Numbered from the stretch's first letter, positions 19,579 through 29,333 are shown. The stretch: 64,000 nt of DNA from Erythrobacter sp. WG (GCF_026586795.1 NZ_JAPFGY010000014.1:26210-90209), one strand, 5' to 3'. Notes: a model not told the origin generated them from the letters alone. Numbers and translations are program-made.

Positions 19579-20247
19579 TCAGCCCTCCACGATCCGGCAT
19601 TTTGCAAGACGAAGGTCGACGTTGATCCCGGTATCCAGCAGAGCCGCGACCAGCTCCTCGCTCATGAACAATCGGCTGCGGATCTTTTGCTCGATCCACA
19701 CAGCTCCCCCCGCCCGCGCAGCCGCGGAAAGAGCGATGTCACCATCGGCGATCTTGAACGGGACTTCGTAGATTTCCTGTCCAGTCTCGGGCACCTTCAG
19801 GCGCAACTGCACGTTGCGGCTCCGCTCAGGCAGGAACGTGTCCTTCGGTCCGCCGTAGTTGATGTAGAAATAGGGGTCCGGCCACGGCGTCTCCAGATCG
19901 GCCTTGAACAGCGGCACAGGCACCAGCTCGCCCTCGCCGAGATCAAACTGGCGCAGAACGTCCGCGACCTTCCCGTTGACCGTCAGGAACGGCCCCGCCC
20001 ACAGAAAGTCGCCGGTCTTTGCAAAGGCTTCCTCTTCCCAAACGGCCACCGCTTCTGGGAACTGGTCGCGTGAAAGTTTGAACCCGCGTGCTGAGAGCTG
20101 ATACGGCTCTTGCGCAGATGTTGGCGTGGGCGGAATTTCCCATGCAGCGGGCTCCCAAGGCTCGCAAAAAAACTTTGTCCTCAGCCCCTGCCGCTCGCCG
20201 ATTGCGTGATTCTGGAAAATGCCGCTGATGTAAGCCCCGCCTGCCAA
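19579..20247 (-). CDS. Imm11 family (DUF1629-like) immunity protein, second of two
   Basis: 222 aa from a TTG at 20247, chosen because GAGAGGGG lies 7 bases before it; no ATG in this frame is closer than 20364, which would extend into the repeat tract. It is similar in size and layout to the gene at 18667: a central FLTVNGKVADVLRQFDLGEGELVPVPLF, then DPYFYINYGG, and a C terminus with IRSRLFMSEELVAALLDTGI, as in the Imm11 family. The two share little obvious identity, so they are old paralogues or independent acquisitions. No cognate toxin is visible within the island. Confidence 0.68.
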   Translation of the reverse strand: MAGGAYISGIFQNHAIGERQGLRTKFFCEPWEPAAWEIPPTPTSAQEPYQLSARGFKLSRDQFPEAVAVWEEEAFAKTGDFLWAGPFLTVNGKVADVLRQFDLGEGELVPVPLFKADLETPWPDPYFYINYGGPKDTFLPERSRNVQLRLKVPETGQEIYEVPFKIADGDIALSAAARAGGAVWIEQKIRSRLFMSEELVAALLDTGINVDLRLAKCRIVEG

Positions 20248-20601
20248 TGCGCATCCCCTCTCAGTCTTACGCGTTCTTATCGTTGCTGGCTGGAGGTGGT
20301 GCAACCTGTCGTTTGCGATCCCCCCAGGAAGAAGGGGGGCAAAAGCCGCCCTTCCGGAATCCACCCATCAGCGGCCATGAGCAAGGTCGAGGGGCTATCC
20401 CGAAAGCTGCATGGCGGCTCTCGGCGGAACGAGACATTCAACTCGGCGGCCGGGAGTGACCGGGTCTGGATCGGCAGCCGACACTTCTCAACTCGGGCCA
20501 GTAACAGCGGCTATGCCCCGGTTCTGAAAAATGCGGCCTTTCAGCAAGCGACCCCAATCCTGCCATCGTGGTGTTATCGGGTTACCTTTTTCCGGAATGG
20601 G
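20248..20601. other. 354-bp non-coding stretch with repeat tract
   Basis: It lies between the second Imm11-like gene and the transporter gene, both on the minus strand. It holds AAAGCCGCC/AGCGGC-type repeat fragments and the best-preserved copy of the dispersed repeat (20515-20568). No gene seen. Confidence 0.55.
20515..20568 (+). repeat. Diverged dispersed repeat, copy 3
   Basis: Shares an ordered set of blocks (GCCCCGGT, GAAAAAT, TTCAGCA, CGACCCCA, GCCAT) with the copies at 19498 and 18503. It lies just downstream of the transporter gene stop (20602, minus strand). Confidence 0.6.
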
Positions 20602-21426
20602 TCAGAACCGCGCCGAAATGCCTGCATAGACCTGCAAGTCCGGCGTCGCCTGATTGAGGCCGAAGTTACCCCCGATGTCGATTTGCAGGTTGTTCTTCAA
20701 CAGATGGCTCATTGCCGCATCGGCAGAATACTGCTGCACCGTCCCTGACGGATCCCAGTTCTGCGCAGTCCACAGCTCGGCTGCGATGGTCGTGCGGGAG
20801 CCGAACGTATAGGCGAGGTTGACCAGACCTTGAAACTCGAGGTGGCGATCCTCGGGCTCCAGACTGTCGGCGAGCAACGCGAATTGCGGCACCAAAGTCA
20901 GTGTCGCAGCCCCGACGGGAACCTGCACAGATGTCATGAGGCCGCCCTCCCATTCGCCATTGCCGATCCCGCGCTCGGCGGTCGGCACCTTGACGAAGGG
21001 GACAATCGCAATCTGCACGCGGTCGCCGGGATCGGTCAGGCGCTGTTTGAAGCGCACAGTCAGATCACCCACGCCGCGCTGTGTAATGGTCTGCCCGGCA
21101 ATGCGGCTGCGCACTTCGACCTGCGGGGCGAAGTTGAACTGGATGTCGCTGCTGTCCGTCAGCCCGAATTTCACGGTCGGGTTGGTGTAGAGCAGAACAT
21201 CGCTGCGCTGCCCTCCCGTATCGGACCGCGTCCAGAAAATCGCATCGCTTTCCACCTGGATCATCCCCTTGGGGACGGTGCAGGTCGCGGTGCCCTTGGT
21301 GGGGCGATCCGTGCAGATCGGCGCAGGTTCCTCAATCGGGCCGGCGGGGGCATCTTGTGCGGACAGAGGTGCAGCGGCAAACGTCAGAGCGCAGGCCGCA
21401 GCGGCAGGGGAAAACCGGAAACGCAT
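20602..21426 (-). CDS. Outer-membrane transporter, phenol MetA-pathway-like family
   Basis: 274 aa. A signal peptide (1-23, LSAQ) is followed by ICTDRPTKGTATCTVPKGMIQVESD and a beta-barrel pattern ending in AGISARF with a terminal phenylalanine. This matches the 'transporter' (MetA-pathway of phenol degradation-like) barrel family, whose substrates are mostly unknown. GAGGAG lies 8 bp before ATG 21426. It is divergent from the kdp operon across a 241-bp spacer that carries repeated GCGTGAAA boxes, so it might be co-regulated with potassium uptake; that link is inference. Confidence 0.82.
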   Translation of the reverse strand: MRFRFSPAAAACALTFAAAPLSAQDAPAGPIEEPAPICTDRPTKGTATCTVPKGMIQVESDAIFWTRSDTGGQRSDVLLYTNPTVKFGLTDSSDIQFNFAPQVEVRSRIAGQTITQRGVGDLTVRFKQRLTDPGDRVQIAIVPFVKVPTAERGIGNGEWEGGLMTSVQVPVGAATLTLVPQFALLADSLEPEDRHLEFQGLVNLAYTFGSRTTIAAELWTAQNWDPSGTVQQYSADAAMSHLLKNNLQIDIGGNFGLNQATPDLQVYAGISARF

Positions 21427-21520
21427 TGTGGAAGCTCCTCATTGCGGCCCGTGCGCCGCTCGATGGCCGCGCTTTTCGTTCCGAGGCGCCTTAAATCGCC
21501 ATGCGGAATGCCGCGGCAAT

Positions 21521-21623
21521 GCGTGAAATTTGCGTGAAACCTCGCTTCATCACCCATCCGGCGAGGCTCGATTTCACGCAGATTTAATGCGCGAGAGCCC
21601 TTTCCCCCGGCGAGATTTCACGC
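21521..21623. promoter_or_regulatory. Likely KdpE operator: four GCGTGAAA boxes
   Basis: Two direct boxes GCGTGAAATTT and GCGTGAAACCT (21521-21531, 21532-21542) are 11 bp apart, the helical repeat used by OmpR/PhoB-type regulators. Two inverted copies ATTTCACGC follow at 21571-21579 and 21615-21623. They lie in the spacer between the divergent transporter gene and kdpF. KdpE is of the OmpR class, so it is the natural candidate. Confidence 0.62.
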
Positions 21624-21667
21624 TGCCTTGCGCCATCAGCCCTTTTGCGAATGCGAAAGGAGCCTTC

Positions 21668-21757
21668 ATGACCTTCGATCTTCTGCTGGCGGCACTGGTG
21701 GCGCTGGGCCTGCTTGTTTACCTCGGCATAGTGCTGCTGCGGCCGGAGCGTTTTTGA
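21668..21757 (+). CDS. kdpF: KdpF, small stabilising subunit of the potassium ATPase
   Basis: 29 aa: a single membrane helix [20 protein letters not shown] flanked by an acidic N terminus and RPERF, the same size and character as known KdpF, a peptide that stabilises the KdpABC complex in the membrane. GAAAGGA lies just before the start. The TGA overlaps the ATG of kdpB by one base, showing coupling. Confidence 0.88.
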   Translation: MTFDLLLAALVALGLLVYLGIVLLRPERF

Positions 21758-23766
21758 TGGCTGCCGCTGGCATGTTTGACCGCGCGCTGCTGGCTCCTGC
21801 CGCGCGCGATGCTCTCGTCAAACTCGATCCGCGCACCCTGTCGCGCAATCCGGTGATGTTCACCACGGCGGTTGTTGCAGCGGCGGCGACGCTGATCCTG
21901 TTCTACCATCTGTCGATGGGCACCGGCGATGCGCTGTTCGAAGGCCAGCTGGTGTTGTGGCTGTGGGTGACGGTGCTGTTCGGGAATTTCGCCGAGGCGC
22001 TCGCGGAAGGTCGCGGCAAGGCACAGGCCGCGAGCCTCAGGGCGACCAAGGATCAGCTGACTGCCTGCCGGATCGGGCGGGACGGGCTGCTGGACCAGGT
22101 GCCCGCCACGCAGCTGAAGCGCGGCGATGTGGTGCTGGTGGTCGCGGGCCAGCAGATTCCCGCCGATGGGGAGGTCGTCGCGGGGGTCGCATCGGTCAAC
22201 GAGGCGGCTATTACCGGTGAAAGCGCGCCCGTGATCCGCGAGGCGGGCGGAGATCGCTCTGCCGTCACGGCGGGGACTACTGTGCTGTCCGACGAAATCC
22301 GGGTGAAGGTGACGGCTGAACCGGGCAGCGGCTTTCTTGATCGGATGATCGCGCTGGTCGAGGGCGCGAGCCGCCAGAAGACGCCCAATGAAATCGCGCT
22401 CACCATCCTGCTAACTGGCCTCACGCTGGTGTTCCTGATCGCGGTCGGGACGCTGCCCTTTTTTGCCGCCTATGCCGGGGGGAGCATTCCCATCCCGGTG
22501 CTGATCGCGCTGTTCGTGGCGCTGATCCCGACCACAATTTCCGGGCTGCTGTCCGCCATCGGCATCGCAGGCATGGACCGGCTCATTCGCTTCAACGTGC
22601 TCGCCAAATCGGGCCGCGCGGTGGAGGCCGCGGGCGATGTCGGGACGCTGCTGCTCGACAAGACGGGAACGATCACCATCGGCGACCGGCAGGCGAGCGA
22701 GTTTGTGGCGCTGGCCGGGGTTACACAGGCCGATCTGATCTCCGCCGCCCGTCTCGCCAGCCTGGCCGACGAGACGCCTGAGGGCCGCTCGATCGTCGTG
22801 CTGGCAGGCGAAGGCGAACCGCTTGCGCCTGACGCTGAGGTGGTGGGCTTCACCGCTCAGACCCGGGTGAGCGGCATCGACCAGCAAGGTCGCAGCATCC
22901 GAAAGGGTGCGGTCGATGCCGTTCTGAGGCTCGGGGACTTCCCCGAACCCGCCATCGCCGAACTGCGCCGGATCACCGACAAGATCGCGCAGGCCGGGGG
23001 CACGCCGCTGGCGGTGACCGAGAACGGAAGGTTGCTCGGCGCGGTCCACCTCAAGGACATCGTCAAGGCCGGTATCCGCGAACGCTTCGTCGAACTCAGG
23101 CGCATGGGCATCCGCACGGTGATGATTACAGGCGACAACCCGCTCACCGCCGCTGCCATCGCCGCCGAGGCCGGGGTCGATGATTTCCTCGCCGAAGCAA
23201 CACCCGAGGACAAGCTCGCTTACATCCGCAAGGAACAGGCGGAGGGCAAGCTCGTCGCCATGTGCGGCGACGGCACCAATGATGCGCCTGCGCTCGCCCA
23301 GTCCGATGTCGGGGTCGCCATGAACACCGGCACCCAGGCCGCACGCGAGGCGGGCAACATGGTCGATCTCGACAGCGATCCGACCAAGCTGATCGAGGTG
23401 GTCGGTATCGGCAAGCAATTGCTGATGACGCGCGGGGCGCTCACCACCTTCTCGATCGCCAACGACGTGGCGAAGTATTTCGCGATCCTGCCAGCGATCT
23501 TCGTGGTGCTCTATCCCGGGCTCGGCGCGCTCAATGTGATGGGGCTGGCGAGTCCCAACAGCGCGATCTTGTCCGCGATCATCTTCAACGCGGTGATCAT
23601 CCCGCTGCTGGTGCCGCTCGCTCTGAAGGGCGTGGCCTATCGCCCCATGCCAGCAGCCAGCCAGCTGCTGCGCAACCTGGCGATCTACGGCGGCGGCGGG
23701 GTGATCGCGCCCTTCGTCGGCATCAAGCTCATAGACCTCGCTGTCGCCGGCCTCGGCCTCGCCTGA
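21757..23766 (+). CDS. kdpB: Potassium-transporting P-type ATPase subunit B
   Basis: 669 aa, the catalytic subunit that hydrolyses ATP to power potassium uptake through KdpA. The phosphorylated aspartate is Asp301 in [12 protein letters not shown]; the actuator motif appears as TGESAPV, and the hinge as [21 protein letters not shown]. Membrane helices at the start and end are present. The gene lies before kdpA rather than after it, unlike the common kdpFABC order. It starts inside the kdpF stop (TGATG). Confidence 0.97.
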   Translation: MAAAGMFDRALLAPAARDALVKLDPRTLSRNPVMFTTAVVAAAATLILFYHLSMGTGDALFEGQLVLWLWVTVLFGNFAEALAEGRGKAQAASLRATKDQLTACRIGRDGLLDQVPATQLKRGDVVLVVAGQQIPADGEVVAGVASVNEAAITGESAPVIREAGGDRSAVTAGTTVLSDEIRVKVTAEPGSGFLDRMIALVEGASRQKTPNEIALTILLTGLTLVFLIAVGTLPFFAAYAGGSIPIPVLIALFVALIPTTISGLLSAIGIAGMDRLIRFNVLAKSGRAVEAAGDVGTLLLDKTGTITIGDRQASEFVALAGVTQADLISAARLASLADETPEGRSIVVLAGEGEPLAPDAEVVGFTAQTRVSGIDQQGRSIRKGAVDAVLRLGDFPEPAIAELRRITDKIAQAGGTPLAVTENGRLLGAVHLKDIVKAGIRERFVELRRMGIRTVMITGDNPLTAAAIAAEAGVDDFLAEATPEDKLAYIRKEQAEGKLVAMCGDGTNDAPALAQSDVGVAMNTGTQAAREAGNMVDLDSDPTKLIEVVGIGKQLLMTRGALTTFSIANDVAKYFAILPAIFVVLYPGLGALNVMGLASPNSAILSAIIFNAVIIPLLVPLALKGVAYRPMPAASQLLRNLAIYGGGGVIAPFVGIKLIDLAVAGLGLA

Positions 23767-23784
23767 GCCGCAAAGGAACCTGAC

Positions 23785-25443
23785 ATGCTTGCAAGCATCC
23801 TCACAATTGTTCTCATCGTCGGCGGCACTGTGCTGCTGTCCTGGCCGCTGGGCCGATACATGGCGGCCCTGTTTTCGGGCCGGTTTAAGGGCGCCGACCG
23901 GCTGTTCGCGGCCGCCACGGGCGGCACGGGCGAACAGGACTGGAAGCAGTATTCGTTCGCGCTGATCGCCTTCAACGTGATGATGTTTGGCTTTGTCTTC
24001 CTGCTGCTCGCAACCCAGCATCTGCTGCCCTTGAACCCCGACGGCCAGGGCGCGTCCAGCCTCGACCTCGTGTTCAACACAGCGGCAAGCTTTACCACCA
24101 ACACTAACCTTCAGCATTATTCCGGCGAGAGCACCTGGAGCTACCTTGCCCAGCTCGGCGGGCTGATGTGGCTGCAATTCGTGTCGGCGGCGACCGGGAT
24201 TGCCGCCCTGGCTGCGCTCGCGCGCGGGATTGGTGGGCAGGCCAGCATGGGCAACTTCTTTCTCGATGTGCAGCGGGCAAGCTTCTGCGTGCTGCTGCCG
24301 CTGGCGATGCTACTGGCGAGCGGCATTGCGCTGGCGGGCGTGCCAATGACGCTGGAGGGCGCGGCCGCCGTCACGACACTGGAAGGCGCGACCCAGACCA
24401 TCGCCCGCGGGCCAGCCGCGGCTTTCGTCGCGATCAAGCAATTGGGCACCAATGGCGGCGGGTTCTTTGGTCCGAACTCCACCCATCCGCTTGAAAACCC
24501 CACCTTCTGGTCGAACGCGCTGGAAATGATCGCGATCATTCTGATCCCGATGGCCTGCGTGTGGATGTTTGGGCGCATCATCGGCCGCCCCAAGCACGCT
24601 GCCGTGATCTTCGGTGTCATGGCCGCGCTGTTGGCGATCAAGCTGACCGCCGCGGTCACCTTCGAAACCGCACCGACGCAGGCTTTCGCCGACCTCGCCG
24701 TGACGCAAGATGTTGGCAATCTCGAAGGAAAGGAACTGCGCCTGGGAGCTACCACTGGACCGCTGTGGGCGGTGCTGACCACCGCCACCAGTAATGGTTC
24801 GGTCGGCGCGATGCACGACAGCCTCAATCCGCTGACCGGGTTGGTGCCGATGGCCGGAATGTGGCTCAACGAGACCTTCGGCGGCGTGGGCGTCGGCATG
24901 ATCAACATGTTCCTCTACATCGCGCTCGCCGTGTTCGTGGCGGGTATGATGGTGGGGCGCACGCCCGAATATCTGGGCCACCGCATTGAAGGCCGCGAGA
25001 TGCGGCTCGTAGTGCTGGCGCTGATCGCGCACCCGCTGCTGATCCTCGGCGGCACGGCGCTGTTTGCTGCGACCCCGTGGGGGTTGGACACGCTGGGCAA
25101 CACCGGCGCGCACGGCTTCTCCGAGATCCTCTACGAGTTCAGCTCCGCCGCCGCCAACAATGGTTCTGGCTTCGAGGGGCTGGGCGACAACGCACCTGCG
25201 TGGAACATCGCTACTGGCCTCGTCATGCTGATCGGGCGCTTCCTGCCGATTATCGTCCCGCTCGCCATTGCCGGAGCGCTGATGTCCAAGCGCCGCAGCG
25301 CCGAGAACGCGGGCACCCTCAGCGTCGAGGGGCCGACCTTCGGGGTGATGCTGTTCATAGTCATCCTGATCTTCGGCGCGCTCACCTTCTTCCCCGCTGC
25401 TGCACTCGGCCCGATCGCCGAGCACACCGCCCTGATGCGCTAA
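23785..25443 (+). CDS. kdpA: Potassium-transporting ATPase subunit A (potassium channel-like)
   Basis: 552 aa, the potassium-translocating subunit of the superfamily of K+ transporters, with about ten membrane helices. Selectivity-filter-type loops are visible: NTAASFTTNTNLQHY, QLGTNGGGFFGPNSTHP and EFSSAAANNGSGFEG, the glycine-containing pore loops of KdpA. AAAGGAA precedes ATG 23785, 18 bp after kdpB. It works in the inner membrane with KdpB and KdpC. Confidence 0.97.
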   Translation: MLASILTIVLIVGGTVLLSWPLGRYMAALFSGRFKGADRLFAAATGGTGEQDWKQYSFALIAFNVMMFGFVFLLLATQHLLPLNPDGQGASSLDLVFNTAASFTTNTNLQHYSGESTWSYLAQLGGLMWLQFVSAATGIAALAALARGIGGQASMGNFFLDVQRASFCVLLPLAMLLASGIALAGVPMTLEGAAAVTTLEGATQTIARGPAAAFVAIKQLGTNGGGFFGPNSTHPLENPTFWSNALEMIAIILIPMACVWMFGRIIGRPKHAAVIFGVMAALLAIKLTAAVTFETAPTQAFADLAVTQDVGNLEGKELRLGATTGPLWAVLTTATSNGSVGAMHDSLNPLTGLVPMAGMWLNETFGGVGVGMINMFLYIALAVFVAGMMVGRTPEYLGHRIEGREMRLVVLALIAHPLLILGGTALFAATPWGLDTLGNTGAHGFSEILYEFSSAAANNGSGFEGLGDNAPAWNIATGLVMLIGRFLPIIVPLAIAGALMSKRRSAENAGTLSVEGPTFGVMLFIVILIFGALTFFPAAALGPIAEHTALMR

Positions 25444-25456
25444 GGAGCACCGACCG

Positions 25457-26011
25457 ATGCAATATCTTCTCCCTTCGCTGCGCCTGTGGCTGGTGACCTT
25501 TCTCGTCTGCGTGATCGGCTACACCGCACTGGTGCTGGGCTTTGCGCAGGCCGTTGTCCCGTTTCAGGCGAATGGCTCGATCATCGTAGCCGATGGCCGC
25601 GCGGTCGGCAGCCAGCTTATCGCGCAGGACTTCACCGGCCCCCGCTATTTCTGGCCGCGTCCCTCGGCAGTGGATTACAACGGTATGGGCGCTGGCGGCA
25701 GCAACAAGTCGCCGACCAGTCCCGGGCTGACGGAGCGCGCCGAACAGACCGTCGCCCGCTACGGCGCGACGGCGGATAATCCGATCCCAGCCGATCTCGT
25801 TGCGGCATCGGGCGGCGGCCTCGATCCGCATATCAGCCTCGCGGGCGCGCTCTATCAGGCAGGCCGCGTTGCCACCGCGCGTGGACTGCCGGCGGCCGAG
25901 GTCAAGCGTCTGATCGAAGCCAAAGCTATCAGCGCCGCTGGCTCCTTTGCGCCCGAGCGGATCATCAACGTCCTCGAACTCAATCTGGCGCTCGACCAAC
26001 TGGCGCAGTAG
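25457..26011 (+). CDS. kdpC: Potassium-transporting ATPase subunit C
   Basis: 184 aa with one N-terminal membrane helix (residues 8-30) and a periplasmic domain. Family segments are present: FWPRPSAVDYNGMGAGGSNKSPTSP (positions about 69-93) and the C-terminal PERIINVLELNLAL. KdpC is thought to act as a potassium chaperone at the KdpA entrance. TAAGGAG lies before the start, 13 bp after kdpA; kdpD begins 9 bp after the stop. Confidence 0.96.
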   Translation: MQYLLPSLRLWLVTFLVCVIGYTALVLGFAQAVVPFQANGSIIVADGRAVGSQLIAQDFTGPRYFWPRPSAVDYNGMGAGGSNKSPTSPGLTERAEQTVARYGATADNPIPADLVAASGGGLDPHISLAGALYQAGRVATARGLPAAEVKRLIEAKAISAAGSFAPERIINVLELNLALDQLAQ

Positions 26012-26020
26012 GCGGGAGAG

Positions 26021-28660
26021 ATGGACGAGCCGCGCCCCGCCAATGATGCCGAGCGTTTCCTGCGCCTTGCACAGCGTGAGGAGCGGGGGCGGCTGACGGT
26101 CTATCTCGGCGCGGCACCTGGGGTCGGCAAGACATATCGGATGCTTCAGGATGCCGCCCGGCGACAGGCGGAGGGCCTCGATGTGCTGGTTGGCGTTGCC
26201 GAGACGCACGGGCGCAGCGATACTGCGGTGCAGCTCGAACCCTTCGAAGTGCTTCCGCGCCGGGCCATTGCCTATCAGGGCCATACGCTCGATGAATTCG
26301 ACATCGACGCTGCGCTGGAACGGCACCCCGGGCTGATCCTCGTCGACGAACTTGCCCACACCAACGCGCCCGGCAGCCGCCATCCGAAACGCTGGCAGGA
26401 TGTGGCCGAATTGCTGGTGTCGGGGATCGACGTTGCCACCACGCTCAACATCCAGCACATCGAGAGCCTCAACGATCTTGTCGCCGGATTCACCCATGTG
26501 CGGGTGCGCGAGACAGTGCCCGACAGCATTCTCGATTCCGCCGAAGTCATCGTTGTCGATCTCCCGCCCGAGGCGCTGATCGAGCGGCTGCGGGCGGGCA
26601 AGGTCTACCTTGCCGATACTGCCGGGCAGGCGCTCACGAACTTCTTCACGCCCGCCAAACTCGCCGCACTGCGGGAATTGGCTTTGCGCTATGCCGCGGG
26701 ATCGGTGGACCGGCGCCTGACCGATCAGCTGGCGCTCGCCGGGGACGATGGCGATTATGCCGTAGGCGAGCGTATTCTGGTGGCGGTCAGCCCGGGCAAA
26801 GGTGGCGCACAGGTGATCCGCCACGCCAAACGCCTTGCCGATCTTGCCTATGCCCCGTGGACGGCGGTGGTGGTCGAGAGTGGCGGTGCGCGCGGGGTTG
26901 TCGGGGAACAGCGCGAGCAGCTCGCCGAGAACCTGGCACTGGCATCGTCATTGGGTGCGGCGTTGATGACAGTGGCTGCAACCGATGTCGCGCAGGCGCT
27001 GGTCGATCAGGCGCGTGAGCTTCGGGCCAGCCAGATCGTGATCGGCAAGAGCCGCCGCAGCCGTTGGTTCGAATGGCGGCACGGTTCCATCGCGCAGGAC
27101 GTGATCCGCAACGCGCGGGGGATCGCGGTTCAGGTCGTCCCGCTGGAAGACGCCGATGAGCGTCCAGCGACCAGAGGTGATTACAGCCCCTGGCGCGCGC
27201 CCTTGTCGGCACTGGCCATCGTCGCGGCGACTGTCGGCCCGGTGTTCGCAGCGCAAGACTGGCTGCCGCGCGGGGCCCTCGATATGTTGCTGTTGGTGCC
27301 GGTGATTGTCGCCGCGAGCTTGCTGCGAACCTATGCCGGGCTTTGGGCGGCAGGGTTTGCGGCGCTGGCCTACAACTACTTCTTCACCGAGCCGCGCTTC
27401 ACGCTGCTGATGAATGATCCTGCCGATGTCATCACCTTTTCCGTGCTGGCGCTTGTCGCCGGTGTGATCGGCGCGCTGGCGGGCAAGGTGCGCCGTCAGG
27501 CGGAAACCAGTGCGGGAGTTGCCCGGCTGAACGCTTCGCTTGCGCGCTTTGCCGGGTTGCTGGGCGGGCTGTCGGATCGGGAAAGCACCGCAGCAGTCGC
27601 CTGCCGTGAGATCGGCGCACTACTGGATGTCGAGGCGATCATCGTCAACTTCGAAGGCGACCGGCTGACTGTGCGCGGCAATCCGGCCCATACCGCGCTC
27701 GACCTTGTCGACGAGGCAGCAGCGCGCTGGACGCTGGAGCGCGGTGAGGTGACGGGGCGCGATACCGGCACGCTCAATGCCTCGGACTGGCAGTTCCACC
27801 CGCTCCAGACTGCGCTCGGGATCATGGGGGCGCTCGGGGTTGCACGCCCCGAACAGGGTAGGATCATCCGCGCCGACGATGCGACGCTGCTTGCCTCGCT
27901 GATTGACCAGACCGCACTGGCGCATGAACGTCTGGTGCTGGAGGACGAAGCCCGGCAGGTCGGCACCTTGCGCGAACGGGACCGCCTGCGCGGCGCTTTG
28001 CTGGGCAGCATCGCCCACGACCTGCGCACCCCGCTCACCTCGGTCATCGCAGCCGCCGAAGCGATCCCTGCGGAGGGGGCCTATGCCGACGAAGTGCTGA
28101 TCGCGCGCGGCGAAGCACGCCGCTTGCAGCGCTTCCTCGGCGATCTGCTGGAGGCCTCGCGTATTGAGGATGGCGGCGTGAAGCCGCGCATCGAGAGTAT
28201 CGATCTTACCGATGTGATCCACGCCGTACTGCGCGATCTGCGTCAGAACCGCGAAGGCGGCAGGGTCGTGACCCGCATCGCCGATGACTGTCCGCTGATC
28301 TCCAGCGATCCGGTGCTGCTCCGCCATGCGCTGATCAATCTGGTCGACAATGCGCTGAAGTTCTCGCCCGAGACCAGCGTGGTCGAGATCGTGCTGGAGT
28401 ATGAGAGCAGCCATGTGGTGTGCCGGGTCCGCGACCGCGGGCCGGGCCTGCCCGCGCAGCAGGATGGGCTGTTCGAACGCTTCGAGCGGCTCGAGGGCAG
28501 CGACCGGGTGGGCGGAACGGGCCTTGGGCTGTGGATCGCCAAGAACCTCGTCGAGGCGGTCGGCGGTGTGATATCGGCCACCAACCGACCCGAAGGCGGG
28601 GCTGAATTTGCGATCAGCCTTCCGGCCTCAATCCCGCGAGACGAACCTGATGATGCGTAA
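26021..28660 (+). CDS. kdpD: Sensor histidine kinase KdpD
   Basis: 879 aa with the full KdpD layout: the N-terminal KdpD domain with Walker A GAAPGVGKT (about 28-36), a universal-stress-like domain (residues about 245-370), four membrane helices of the DUF4118 region (about 395-490), a GAF-like segment, and the kinase core with phospho-accepting His666 in IAHDLRTPLTS, N-box LINLVDNALKFSP and GTGLGLWIAKNL. It senses potassium limitation and phosphorylates KdpE. GGGAGAG precedes ATG 26021, and the end overlaps the kdpE start by 11 bp, so sensor and regulator are made together. Confidence 0.97.
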   Translation: MDEPRPANDAERFLRLAQREERGRLTVYLGAAPGVGKTYRMLQDAARRQAEGLDVLVGVAETHGRSDTAVQLEPFEVLPRRAIAYQGHTLDEFDIDAALERHPGLILVDELAHTNAPGSRHPKRWQDVAELLVSGIDVATTLNIQHIESLNDLVAGFTHVRVRETVPDSILDSAEVIVVDLPPEALIERLRAGKVYLADTAGQALTNFFTPAKLAALRELALRYAAGSVDRRLTDQLALAGDDGDYAVGERILVAVSPGKGGAQVIRHAKRLADLAYAPWTAVVVESGGARGVVGEQREQLAENLALASSLGAALMTVAATDVAQALVDQARELRASQIVIGKSRRSRWFEWRHGSIAQDVIRNARGIAVQVVPLEDADERPATRGDYSPWRAPLSALAIVAATVGPVFAAQDWLPRGALDMLLLVPVIVAASLLRTYAGLWAAGFAALAYNYFFTEPRFTLLMNDPADVITFSVLALVAGVIGALAGKVRRQAETSAGVARLNASLARFAGLLGGLSDRESTAAVACREIGALLDVEAIIVNFEGDRLTVRGNPAHTALDLVDEAAARWTLERGEVTGRDTGTLNASDWQFHPLQTALGIMGALGVARPEQGRIIRADDATLLASLIDQTALAHERLVLEDEARQVGTLRERDRLRGALLGSIAHDLRTPLTSVIAAAEAIPAEGAYADEVLIARGEARRLQRFLGDLLEASRIEDGGVKPRIESIDLTDVIHAVLRDLRQNREGGRVVTRIADDCPLISSDPVLLRHALINLVDNALKFSPETSVVEIVLEYESSHVVCRVRDRGPGLPAQQDGLFERFERLEGSDRVGGTGLGLWIAKNLVEAVGGVISATNRPEGGAEFAISLPASIPRDEPDDA

Positions 28661-29333
28661 GGACGTGCTGATCATCGACGACGAACCCGCCATCCGGCGG
28701 CTGCTGATCGGCGCGCTTGACCGGGCCAGGATCGCCCACGTCGAAGCCGCGACCGCTGCCGAAGCCCTTCGCATCGCCGGTGCCGCACCGCCGCCGCTGG
28801 TCGCCCTGCTCGATCTGGGCCTGCCTGATCGCGACGGGCTGGAGGTGGTGCCGCAACTTGCCGCGCTCGGTCTTTCGGTCATCGTCCTCACTGCCCGCGA
28901 CGCGACCGAGGAGAAGGTCGCCGCGCTCGACCTTGGCGCCGACGACTTCGTGACCAAGCCCTTCGACAGCGAGGAGCTGCTGGCCCGCATCCGTTCCGCG
29001 ATGCGGCGCAAGGCAGGCCCACTGGCGAACGCGTCGCGCCGCGAGTTTGCAGGCGGCCGTATCGACCGTTCCACACACGTGGTCGAGATACGCGGCGTGC
29101 GTGTCGATCTGACCCCGCGCGAGTTCAACCTGCTGTGGTCCCTCGCCGATCACCCCGGGCGGGTGATGACGCACGAAAGCCTGCTGGAAGAGGTCTGGGG
29201 ACCGGCTCACCGACAAGACTTGGATTACTTGCGCGTTGCCGTGCGCGCGCTTCGGCGTAAGCTGGAAGACGATCCCAGCAAGCCCCGCCTGGTGATCAAC
29301 GAACCGGGTGTGGGCTACCGTTTGGCCGAGTGA
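28650..29333 (+). CDS. kdpE: Response regulator KdpE (OmpR class)
   Basis: 227 aa. Receiver domain with the acidic pair in LIIDDEP, phospho-acceptor Asp55 in ALLDLGLPD and Lys103 in FVTKPF; then an OmpR-type winged helix with DLTPREFNLLWSLADHPGRV and DYLRVAVRALRRKLE ending in GVGYRL. It activates kdpFBAC when phosphorylated by KdpD. Two consecutive ATGs at 28650 and 28653 overlap the end of kdpD; either may be used. The GCGTGAAA boxes at 21521-21623 are its likely targets. Confidence 0.96.
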   Translation: MMRKDVLIIDDEPAIRRLLIGALDRARIAHVEAATAAEALRIAGAAPPPLVALLDLGLPDRDGLEVVPQLAALGLSVIVLTARDATEEKVAALDLGADDFVTKPFDSEELLARIRSAMRRKAGPLANASRREFAGGRIDRSTHVVEIRGVRVDLTPREFNLLWSLADHPGRVMTHESLLEEVWGPAHRQDLDYLRVAVRALRRKLEDDPSKPRLVINEPGVGYRLAE

